DNA of 64,000 nt from JACJXW01 sp964418125 (GTDB lineage: Bacteria; Bacteroidota; Bacteroidia; Chitinophagales; Saprospiraceae), in the NCBI GenBank assembly GCA_964418125.1, contig CAYQKY010000006.1, positions 1-64,000 on the forward strand. The letters are read 5' to 3'. Below the pieces are notes generated by a model. It did not search any database. It was not told where the DNA came from and was given only the letters and a program-made list of their open reading frames with translations. Made by a program: the position numbers and the translations under genes. Below are positions 9,306 to 16,641 of the stretch, piece after piece (the stretch's first letter is position 1; each line of letters opens with the position of its first letter).

Positions 9306-10163
9306 TCACCGTATCACCTTTTCCCCTGGCTTAGTAAACAATACCGCCCCGGGAAAAAGCTCTGCCGCCTGCCTTCGGTTCTGAACTTCCCATTCCGGAG
9401 AGACGTGAACGCCGATGATGTGCTCTGCCCGCACGTACTTTCTCACCAGTTCAGCGCCTTCATCGTAGGCCACCCACCAATCGGGCAGCAAACCGATGTC
9501 AATACCCCTTTCCTGAAGCCGGAAGGGCCGCACCGCCTTTTCCTCAAAGCCGGGGTCGCCGGTGTGAAGGATGCGCCGGCCGCCGACGGTGGTGAGGGTG
9601 GCGATGTTCTGGGTGACGGTCCTTTCTTCGGAGCCGGAATGGGGCATGTTGAAAATGTCTATTAGAATATTTCCCACAGCCACCGAGCCGGTATCGTACC
9701 GGATGTAGGAAGGGGCGGTATGTATCCGGGATTCCATTGCCCCAAAATCGGCGGAGGCCTTGCGCAGGCTGTCCTTCACCTCCGGCGGCCCGATGAGCTG
9801 TACGCCCGGCTGCCGGGCCAGGAATTCGGCCACGGTAGCGCTGTGAAAATGGTCGCCGTGGATGTGGGAGACGATCATCACATCTACTCCGTCGAAGGGC
9901 GGCCGGCCGGCCATCATTTGGGCGATCATGGTGTCAGGAGTGGAGATGTACTCTTTGAGGTAGGGGCGGTGCAGGGCGTCGATGAGCACCTTGTCGGGCC
10001 CGGAGCTGATCAGCACGCCGGCATTGGCGATGTAGGTGATGATAAGGGAGGTGTCAGTAGGCGAGGCGGCAGTTGCCGTTTCCTGTCCATTGGCCGGCTG
10101 GCCACAATCGCTTAAAAATAGTATTGGAAGCAGGAAGGAGAAAAATAATTTGAATCCGTTCAT
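9306..10163 (-). CDS. Exported MBL-fold metallo-hydrolase
   Basis: A 285-aa protein with an N-terminal export signal (FLSDCG at about 16-21 could be an atypical lipobox, with Asp at -1). It has a metallo-beta-lactamase domain: the metal motif SHIHGDH is near residue 100, and HTGDPGFE and VHVSPEW supply further ligand positions. The fold resembles the UlaG-like/RNase-Z-like hydrolase group, where substrates vary widely; none can be assigned. It is probably periplasmic. The 125 bases downstream, before the kinase start, hold no gene. Confidence 0.75.
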   Translation of the reverse strand: MNGFKLFFSFLLPILFLSDCGQPANGQETATAASPTDTSLIITYIANAGVLISSGPDKVLIDALHRPYLKEYISTPDTMIAQMMAGRPPFDGVDVMIVSHIHGDHFHSATVAEFLARQPGVQLIGPPEVKDSLRKASADFGAMESRIHTAPSYIRYDTGSVAVGNILIDIFNMPHSGSEERTVTQNIATLTTVGGRRILHTGDPGFEEKAVRPFRLQERGIDIGLLPDWWVAYDEGAELVRKYVRAEHIIGVHVSPEWEVQNRRQAAELFPGAVLFTKPGEKVIR

Positions 10164-10363
10164 CTGTAATGCAGTTTAGTGAGGCCCGGAAGCCGGTGTG
10201 ATGCGAATACAGATGATGTGGCTGGAATTTTTGGCGGTTCGGAATTCGCTGTTCGCTATTCGCAAAGCGTGGAACACCACCAAATTTTCGTAAATATCGC
10301 CTGTTCTGGTGGATAAAGCAAGCACATCCTCTCAGGCGCTCTTACAGCGCAATCCTCCCTCCC

Positions 10364-10711
10364 TCATTCCCCCCTCCAATGCCACCCCAGCGCCAGCCCG
10401 CACAGCAGCAGCCCCAGGAATTCCCGCGCCAGCTCCACATGGGGCGCCTCCGCTTTCATGGAGCCGGTGATCGTCGGCATGCCCATTTTCACCCAGTTGA
10501 TGAAATCGGGTAGCAGGGTGAGCATCCAGATCAGCACCACCCCAAGCCCGAGATACAGGATGTACTTATGATACCGCCCGAAAGCGGCAAAGGCGGAGAC
10601 GATGGCCACGAAGCCGTACATCAACACCCATGCCCAGGGGTCGGGGTCGTTGAACTGCACGGCGGCGAAAAGGGCGAAGAGCAGGGCGAGGAAGAGGTTG
10701 AAGTATTTCAT
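10364..10711 (-). CDS. TMEM220-like small membrane protein
   Basis: 115-aa protein with four predicted membrane helices (FNLFLALLFALFAAVQF; WVLMYGFVAIVSAFAAF; YILYLGLGVVLIWML; REFLGLLLCGLALGW). The QFNDPDPW motif after helix 1 is characteristic of the transmembrane 220 family. Function unknown. It starts 37 bases from the end of the Uma2 gene on the same strand, so the two may be cotranscribed. Confidence 0.75.
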   Translation of the reverse strand: MKYFNLFLALLFALFAAVQFNDPDPWAWVLMYGFVAIVSAFAAFGRYHKYILYLGLGVVLIWMLTLLPDFINWVKMGMPTITGSMKAEAPHVELAREFLGLLLCGLALGWHWRGE

Positions 10712-10748
10712 ACCGGTAACAGATCAGGAAAATTTTCCACAGCACGCC

Positions 10749-11369
10749 TTACGATCTCAGGCTGCTCAGTTCAAAGGTAAAGCCCGGCAGCACTTCTTCG
10801 CCGGAGAGGGCTTCTTCAAAACTTTTAATAACTGAAATGGACCCATCCGCTCGGTAAACCCTTGCCTGCGGCAGGATGGGGTCGATGAGCCAGGCCAGCA
10901 AAACGCCATTCTCGATCCACTCTTCCATTTTCTCATACAGCTTATCTTCCTTATCTGTGCTGGAGCGGACTTCGATTATGAATTCCGGAACCACCGGGGC
11001 AAAGCTCTTCCTTTCCTCTTTACTGAGAGCGTTCCATTTTTCGTTGGAGAGCCAGGAAGCATCGGCGGAGCGCACGGCCCCATTGGGCAGGGTAAAGCCG
11101 GTGGAGGGGCTGAATACCCGGCCGGGATTGCCGTTTTTTTTGTTCCAGGACCTTAATTCGCCAAAGGCTTCTCCTTCATAAAAACCGGTTTCCGTATAAA
11201 CTGGGGGCATAATTATGACATTTCCTTCACTATCGCGTTCGATACGCAGGTCTTTATTGAGCGCGCAAAAAGCATAAAACTCCTCCATGCTCATCCGGGG
11301 AATGAGCCCTTTGATTACAACTCCATTGACGATCAGCTCTTTACTCTCGGTGGCTACCTCTGCGGGCAT
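10749..11369 (-). CDS. Uma2 family (DUF820) putative endonuclease
   Basis: 206-aa protein of the Uma2/DUF820 family, which has a PD-(D/E)XK restriction-endonuclease-like fold. Visible family features are the N-terminal MSMEEFYAFC helix, VIIMPP with a short acidic loop, SADASWLSNEKW (catalytic Asp region), PEFIIEVRSSTDK (the E-x-K pair of the core) and a final ARVYRADGSI strand. Family members are abundant and often of unknown role; nuclease activity is inferred from the fold only. Confidence 0.85.
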   Translation of the reverse strand: MPAEVATESKELIVNGVVIKGLIPRMSMEEFYAFCALNKDLRIERDSEGNVIIMPPVYTETGFYEGEAFGELRSWNKKNGNPGRVFSPSTGFTLPNGAVRSADASWLSNEKWNALSKEERKSFAPVVPEFIIEVRSSTDKEDKLYEKMEEWIENGVLLAWLIDPILPQARVYRADGSISVIKSFEEALSGEEVLPGFTFELSSLRS

Positions 11370-11473
11370 AGTCCTTCTGTTTTTATCTACAAGATAATTA
11401 AATCAGTTCAGTATTGCAATTGTGGTGCATGTTCCCGATTCTGCCCAAAAACTTACTATCTTACGCGATATCA

Positions 11474-12202
11474 ATGAAAAAAATGAGACCACTCAACAGA
11501 ATAGCCAGGATTGCCGGCCTGGGCTACCTCGTCATTTTTATTACCGGTTTTTTCGCCAACTTTTTCGTGCTGGAAGGCCTGGTGGTGGATGGAGACGCGG
11601 CGGCAACTTTCGACAACATCGGGAGCAACCTCATGCAGTTTCGCTGGGGCATCTTCAGCTTCCTGATCATGGTTATAGCGGATGTGTTGCTGGCCTGGCC
11701 GCTTTACCTGCTGCTCAGGCCGGTGGATAAAGATCTTTCCCTGCTATCCGCCTGGCTCCGGCTGGTGAACGGCGCCATCTTTGGCGTGGCCCTGGTCAAC
11801 CTGTTCGGCGTGTTGCTGCTGTTTGGCGGAGAGCCGTACCTTGCCGCTTTTGAACCCTCAGCATTGCAGGCCCGCACCCGGTTTCTGCTCGATGCTTTCA
11901 ACTACACCTGGCTGATCGGGCTGGTGTTCTTCGGTCTGCACCTCCTGGTTTTGGGGTACCTGGTGTTCCGGTCCGGGTACATCCCGAAGGTGTTGGGGCT
12001 GCTGCTGATACTGGCTGCCCTGGGCTACCTCACCGACAGCTTCGCCCATTTCCTGCTGCCCAACTACGCTGACTATTCGGCGGTATTTGAAATGATAGTA
12101 GTGGTACCGGGAGTGGTTGGAGAATTTTCATTTACGGTATGGCTGCTGGTTAAGGGGGTGAAATCACTATCTTTGGATCAAAACAAAAAAGGCCCGATAT
12201 GA
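11474..12202 (+). CDS. DUF4386 family membrane protein
   Basis: Integral membrane protein of 242 aa with about six helices, beginning with the family-typical RIAGLGYLVIFITGFFANFF segment and ending in a helix GEFSFTVWLLVKGV. Function unknown for the family. I chose the ATG at 11474; the upstream in-frame start at 11414 adds a 20-residue segment that does not look like this family. Its stop overlaps the next start by four bases (ATGA), so the two genes are translationally coupled. Confidence 0.8.
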   Translation: MKKMRPLNRIARIAGLGYLVIFITGFFANFFVLEGLVVDGDAAATFDNIGSNLMQFRWGIFSFLIMVIADVLLAWPLYLLLRPVDKDLSLLSAWLRLVNGAIFGVALVNLFGVLLLFGGEPYLAAFEPSALQARTRFLLDAFNYTWLIGLVFFGLHLLVLGYLVFRSGYIPKVLGLLLILAALGYLTDSFAHFLLPNYADYSAVFEMIVVVPGVVGEFSFTVWLLVKGVKSLSLDQNKKGPI

Positions 12203-13224
12203 GAAAAACCTCATTAATGATCCTCTTGCTCTTCACAGCATCCATTGCCGGCGCCCAGGAAAGCGCCAAAGATCGCATCAAAGTGTACAGCCGCGCCATC
12301 GAAGGAAACCTCGTCAACGACCCTGCCGAGCGGGATGTGACGGTGTATCTCCCGCCTTCCTACCAGGCGGAGCCCGACAGGCGGTATCCCGTGCTCTACA
12401 TGCTGCATGGCTTTACGGACAATGACAGCCAGTGGTTTGGCTGGGAAGAACACTGGATCAACCTGCACGAGGTGATCGATTCGGCGCTAGCGGACGGCCA
12501 AACCCGGGAGATGATCGTGGTAATGCCCAATGCCTACAACCGGTTTAAGGGGAGCATGTATTCGAGTTCGGCGGCCATCGGCGACTGGGAAACCTTTGTG
12601 GCCAAAGAACTGGTCAATCATATCGACGCCAATTACCGCACCATTCCCGGCGCTGCCAGCCGGGGGCTGGCCGGCCATTCGATGGGCGGATACGGCACGA
12701 TCCGGCTGGGGATGAAATACCCGGAGGTGTGGTCGGCCATATACCTGCTCAGCCCTTGTTGTATGGACGGGGTATTGACGGAGGTGAACCCGGAATTTGC
12801 CAAGACGGTGGAGGCTGTTACCACGGTGGATCAGCTGGATGCCGCCAATTTTTTTGTAATAGCCACCCTCGCCTCGGCCGCCGCCTGGGCGCCCAATCCG
12901 CAAAAGCCTCCTTTATATCTCGACCTGCCTTTCGCCGATGGGAAAGTGCTTCCGGAGATCGCCGCCAAATTCTCCGCCAACCGGACGTTGTACATCATTG
13001 ACCAGTACATCCACAACCTGAAAAAGCTGAAGGCCATCGGTATGGACGCCGGGCTTCAGGATTACGGGATCAGCGGGGCCACCCAAAAGCTGCACGAGCT
13101 GTTGGAATCTTACGGTATTCCGCATTTTTACGAAAGCTATGAAGGCGGCCACCTCAACCGGATCGCCGAGCGGATACGGACAAAAGCGCTGCCTTTCTTT
13201 TCGGAGCATTTGGGGTTTGAGTGA
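12199..13224 (+). CDS. Secreted esterase (enterochelin/feruloyl esterase-like alpha/beta hydrolase)
   Basis: 341-aa serine hydrolase with a signal peptide (residues 1-19, ending IAGAQ). The nucleophile elbow is GHSMGG (about residue 158), followed by the family-typical TIRLGMKYPEVW stretch. The early strand YPVLYMLHGF carries the oxyanion region, and the catalytic His is probably in YEGGHLNR near the C-terminus. This matches the bacterial esterase family (PF00756: esterase D, feruloyl esterases, Fes). It probably hydrolyses an ester in the periplasm or outside the cell. Coupled to the DUF4386 gene by an ATGA overlap. Confidence 0.85.
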   Translation: MRKTSLMILLLFTASIAGAQESAKDRIKVYSRAIEGNLVNDPAERDVTVYLPPSYQAEPDRRYPVLYMLHGFTDNDSQWFGWEEHWINLHEVIDSALADGQTREMIVVMPNAYNRFKGSMYSSSAAIGDWETFVAKELVNHIDANYRTIPGAASRGLAGHSMGGYGTIRLGMKYPEVWSAIYLLSPCCMDGVLTEVNPEFAKTVEAVTTVDQLDAANFFVIATLASAAAWAPNPQKPPLYLDLPFADGKVLPEIAAKFSANRTLYIIDQYIHNLKKLKAIGMDAGLQDYGISGATQKLHELLESYGIPHFYESYEGGHLNRIAERIRTKALPFFSEHLGFE

Positions 13225-13227
13225 ATA

Positions 13228-13353
13228 CTACCCCGGCACCTGCTTCCCTCCAAGGAAAGGCTGCTCGTAGAAACGCTTGCCCGTCGCCCGGTACAGCGCA
13301 TTGGCCACCGCTCCCATAATGGGCGTACGGGCGCCTGAGTCGGCCCTGGCCGG
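13228..13353 (-). pseudogene. C-terminal remnant of xanthine dehydrogenase-family molybdopterin subunit
   Basis: Reading the minus strand from 13353 to a stop at 13228-13230 gives about 41 residues ending ADSGARTPIMGAVANALY and ATGKRFYEQPF. This closely resembles the extreme C-terminus of molybdopterin-binding subunits such as isoquinoline 1-oxidoreductase beta (the family pattern is roughly GxGEPxxPPxxxAxANAxxxATGxR). No start or upstream body is present, because the PQQ-propeller gene's stop codon lies at 13371. It is therefore a deletion remnant, not a gene. Confidence 0.6.
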
Positions 13354-13370
13354 CCAGTGTTGGGCTTTTT

Positions 13371-14636
13371 CTATTTTATCCCGTAAGCCATCAGCGCACT
13401 TCCATGCCGCACATACAACACCCCGTCCTGTATGACAGGGTGCGCCCAGTGCGGGCCGTCTCCCTGCGTGACCTTGAATTCGCTGACAACTTCAAGTTTT
13501 TCGGGATTGGGCTTTACCAACCCCATCGCCCCGCGGCGTTCGTCATAACAGTACAGCATGCCGTCCGCTGTTATGATGGCGCCTTTGCTCTTTCCGCCGG
13601 CCCATTCGTCCTCATATAGCGTCTGTCCGGTATCCCAGTCCACCGCAATCCAGTTGCCCTGGTTGTTGCTGATCCAGTTGGAGCCGTAAATGACGCCATC
13701 GACGAGGACGAACCCTCCGATATGGGTGTCGAAGTCGTCGTTGCGCCAGGCCAGGCTTACCGCTCCGGCATCTTCGCTCAGTTCCAGCATAAAGGAGCCC
13801 ATATCGTAGCCAAAGGAAAAGAAGAGGCGGCCATTGTGGTAGAGCGGGGTATTCGGGGCGATGTTTTCTCTTCCTTCTTCGTGCCTGCCCCAATCGTCGA
13901 AGGCCCAGTCGATATTTCCAGTCTCCGGATCAACCCCGATTACGTTCCGGGCGGTTACGCCAATGATCTTCCGTATTCCGTTATAAGTGATCAGAAGGGG
14001 GGAAACGTAACTGCCCGGATCCCCCAGGGGCCGGCTCGTCCAAACCGTTTCTCCGGTTTCCGTATGGAGGGCAACCATTGTCGTCTGGTCGCCGCCGGGG
14101 GTGTAGATCACCTTATTGTCGAAAACCAGGGGGGATTCGGCCGTTCCCCACCTGCCCGTCTTCCTTTCGAATACCGTGGCGCCGTCCACTTTCCAGGCGA
14201 TATCGCCATCTTCGATGTTGAGGCATACGATCTCACCCGACCCGCTGATCACGTAGGCCTTGTCGCCGTCAATAGTGGGGGTGGTGCGGGTTTCGGGAAA
14301 AGTATTGTCCCAGGGGGCGCCATAGGCCGTTTCGTAAAGTTTCTTTCCGTCCAGGGTGTAAGCGGAAAAGGTTTCTTTGTCTTTTTCGTCGTTCATCCCG
14401 GTTACATACAGGCGCCCATCCACAATTACCGGGCTGGAGTAACCCATTCCCGCATCCGTGGTTTCCCACAACAGTTCCGGGCCTTCCGGCGGCCAGGTTT
14501 TGAGCAATCCGGTTTCCGGGTAGGAACCATTGCGTTCCGGCCCCCGCCAGCCGTGGGGCGATTGCGCCGGGGCAGCGCTCATTAAAGTGAAGCAAAGAAG
14601 CGTGCAAATACTGAGGTGATGGAATTGCGTTGCCAT
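13371..14636 (-). CDS. Exported PQQ-binding-like beta-propeller protein
   Basis: 421-aa secreted protein with a signal peptide ending SAAPAQ. It consists of repeated propeller blades of the PQQ/outer-membrane-BamB type: YSSPVIVDGRLYVTG, TTPTIDGDKAYVISG, ESPLVFDNKVIYTPGG, AHPVIQDGVLYVRHG. It lacks clear quinoprotein catalytic residues, so it is probably a scaffold or binding protein rather than a dehydrogenase. The N-terminal WRGPERNGSYPETG segment matches a common class of such proteins. The neighbouring gene fragment at 13228 shows this locus has been rearranged. Confidence 0.85.
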   Translation of the reverse strand: MATQFHHLSICTLLCFTLMSAAPAQSPHGWRGPERNGSYPETGLLKTWPPEGPELLWETTDAGMGYSSPVIVDGRLYVTGMNDEKDKETFSAYTLDGKKLYETAYGAPWDNTFPETRTTPTIDGDKAYVISGSGEIVCLNIEDGDIAWKVDGATVFERKTGRWGTAESPLVFDNKVIYTPGGDQTTMVALHTETGETVWTSRPLGDPGSYVSPLLITYNGIRKIIGVTARNVIGVDPETGNIDWAFDDWGRHEEGRENIAPNTPLYHNGRLFFSFGYDMGSFMLELSEDAGAVSLAWRNDDFDTHIGGFVLVDGVIYGSNWISNNQGNWIAVDWDTGQTLYEDEWAGGKSKGAIITADGMLYCYDERRGAMGLVKPNPEKLEVVSEFKVTQGDGPHWAHPVIQDGVLYVRHGSALMAYGIK

Positions 14637-14715
14637 ATGATCGGTGTTTTTGTTTCGTCATCTATGGCTTTTGCTTAGAGCCTGTTTAAATATGAGAAGA
14701 ACAGAGCCATTTTTA

Positions 14716-15129
14716 TCACTCTAAAAGCCCCTTGTTATTGTCATTAGGCTCCAAAAGATCCCACAAATTACCATACAGGTCTTCAAAAACAGCAACAGTT
14801 CCATATGTTTCTTCTTTGGGCGGCCTTACAAACTTGACGCCCCTTTCTCTCATCTTCTCATAATCCCTCCAAAAGTCGTCCGTGAACAGGAAAAGGAAGA
14901 CGCGCCCGCCCGTTTGGTTGCCTACACTTTCCAATTGCTGTTCATTGGCCGCTTTGGCAAGCAGTAAGGTGCATTCCTGAGCGCCCGGCGGGGCGGCCAA
15001 TACCCATCGTTTGCCTTCATCAATACGGGTGTCTTCAATCAGCGTGAAATCCAGCTTTTGGGTATAAAATTTGATGGCCTCGTCGTAGTCCGGTACCACT
15101 AATGCAATGTGTGCTATTCGCTGTTTCAA
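14716..15129 (-). CDS. VOC family (glyoxalase/bleomycin resistance-like) protein
   Basis: 137-aa single-domain vicinal-oxygen-chelate protein: IAHIALVVPDYDEAIKFY (first beta-alpha unit with the metal-ligand His), GGRVFLFLFTDDF, and the final YGTVAVFEDLYGNLWDL with a Glu/Asp ligand position. Closest in style to lactoylglutathione-lyase-like proteins of unknown substrate. I start at a TTG (15129) just before KQRIAH, where family homology begins. An in-frame ATG at 15258 would add 43 residues without family resemblance. Confidence 0.8.
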   Translation of the reverse strand: MKQRIAHIALVVPDYDEAIKFYTQKLDFTLIEDTRIDEGKRWVLAAPPGAQECTLLLAKAANEQQLESVGNQTGGRVFLFLFTDDFWRDYEKMRERGVKFVRPPKEETYGTVAVFEDLYGNLWDLLEPNDNNKGLLE

Positions 15130-15271
15130 TGGTTTTTTTTTATGATTTAAATCGACTTTGAAACGGCATTTCTGATTGCCATTCCAGAAGCGTTCAGCCA
15201 GGCGGTGCTTCGCACATCGTACGCGGCTCCATGGCTCTGCTGGGTTCGTACATCGCACACTCCCCTGCGTA

Positions 15272-16291
15272 CTAAGGCCCTTCCCACCTCCAGGCGGCTA
15301 CCATATCCTTACCAATCGCACTTTCCCATTTTCCCAACGGATGCGCCTTCGCCTGCTTCGCCAGCTCAACCTGCCGCGGAGACAGCACCCCTTCCGGCGA
15401 TTTCCCCTGCCCGATCAGCGCATTGGCCCGGGCGGCCTGCAGGGAGAACATGGGCACGAAGCGGTAGTGCGTTTTGGAAAGATAATACTTGGGCTCGCGG
15501 TCCGAGCGAAAGGCGGAGCGGGCGCCTGTCTGGCCCTGCCCCAGCATGGCGGCGGCGGCGGCCTTCTGGGCTTCATTGTGAGCGTATACCCGGTCGGCAC
15601 ATTTTGACTGCCTGCCTGCTTTTACAACATCCTCAAAGGAAATGGCCCGAGGGTTGTACGTCACCTGCACCACCTCGTGGCCATCCATAAAGCCGGCCTC
15701 GGTAGCGATCACGCCGTCGAGCTGCCCCAGCATCTTTTCCCCCGTCCAGAAGCAGTACATGGAGAGGGTAGTGGTTTCCGTGCCCTGCTGCCGGGCCAGC
15801 AGTTCTTCGTAGAGCAACTGCAGATAGGCGGGGATGGCCCTGCCGCGCCGCTCCAGGGCGAACACCATGGCCTGCGCCACACCCAGTTGGGAATAGTTGC
15901 CACTCACCCGCGGGATGATGTCCAATCTGTCGTAATCGACGATGCGCACTACCGGGTTGTTCCAGGAAGGTTCGTTGTAGTAGCGCAGCACTTCGGCATC
16001 TTTGCCGCCTTTGTTGTTGAAAATGGCCACCGGCACGAAGAGCGTCTCGATGGCCTCCACGATGAGGGGATGGCTGAGCACCTCGGCGCCGTAGTTGCGG
16101 CAGGTGGCGCAGCCGGGTACCTCCTGGAAGAGGAGGAAGACGGGCTTGTCTTCCAGGGCGGCCCGTTCGAGGCCCTTGTCGAAGTCGCGCAGCCATTGAA
16201 CTTTGCCGAGCTCTTCGGGCTGGCCGGCACGGACGGGCTGGCTGCAGCTGGAAAGCAGAAAAAAGACAGGGAGGTATAAGTGAAAACGCAT
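15272..16291 (-). CDS. Lipoprotein with thioredoxin-like domain fused to MsrA-like domain
   Basis: 339-aa predicted lipoprotein (lipobox LSSC, Cys16). Residues about 30-165 are thioredoxin-like with the motif VPGCATC at 58-64, resembling the VPGUxxT thioredoxin-like (seleno)protein group, here with Cys in place of selenocysteine. Residues about 172-235 resemble a compacted peptide-methionine sulfoxide reductase A: MYCFWTGEKMLGQLDGV (cf. GCFWGxE) then GHEVVQVTYNPRAISFEDVV. The candidate MsrA cysteine (Cys180) is kept but the preceding Gly is lost and the central glycine-rich loop is short. A periplasmic thiol or methionine-repair role is inferred. Activity of the second domain is uncertain. 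Confidence 0.65.
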   Translation of the reverse strand: MRFHLYLPVFFLLSSCSQPVRAGQPEELGKVQWLRDFDKGLERAALEDKPVFLLFQEVPGCATCRNYGAEVLSHPLIVEAIETLFVPVAIFNNKGGKDAEVLRYYNEPSWNNPVVRIVDYDRLDIIPRVSGNYSQLGVAQAMVFALERRGRAIPAYLQLLYEELLARQQGTETTTLSMYCFWTGEKMLGQLDGVIATEAGFMDGHEVVQVTYNPRAISFEDVVKAGRQSKCADRVYAHNEAQKAAAAAMLGQGQTGARSAFRSDREPKYYLSKTHYRFVPMFSLQAARANALIGQGKSPEGVLSPRQVELAKQAKAHPLGKWESAIGKDMVAAWRWEGP

Positions 16292-16446
16292 GATGAAAAT
16301 GAATTTGAGGGTTCAATATACCAGTTGATAAGGTACGGAATTGAAGCGGAGCGGACAAGAGAGGGGAAATGCAAAGTACAAGCGGGTAATCGTTATATTT
16401 ATAATTATTACAAAAATAACGATTATAAAAGTAATGATTATGTTTG

Positions 16447-16495
16447 TAACGATTAACGATTAACGATTAACGATTAACGATTAACGATTAACGAT
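16447..16495. repeat. Seven tandem copies of a 7-base repeat
   Basis: TAACGAT is repeated exactly seven times. Just upstream, TAATCGTTAT (16387-16396) and ATAACGATTA (16416-16425) form a perfect 10-bp inverted repeat of the same core. It lies in the 350-base divergent intergenic region between the thioredoxin-like lipoprotein (leftward) and the metalloprotease (rightward), so it may affect either promoter. Confidence 0.9.
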
Positions 16496-16641
16496 CAGGC
16501 TTGCCCATCGTGTAGCTTTCCTGGCGGTACTCCTTTCGGCCATTCCCTTATCCAACAAAGCACTGGCCCACCGATTGGAATAGCCTGCCGGCGGCCATCA
16601 ATTTTTTCCTTATTTTCGTTCTTTCCAAAATTCAATGACCT

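Noticed and set aside
14674..14693. TTAGAGCCTGTTTAAATATG as a third palindromic element
   Set aside because: Only the first eight bases match the element terminus and no inverted partner is found nearby.
15445..16115. Selenocysteine at the VPG motif of the thioredoxin-like lipoprotein
   Set aside because: The codon is an ordinary Cys codon (TGC read on the minus strand), so no UGA recoding is needed here.
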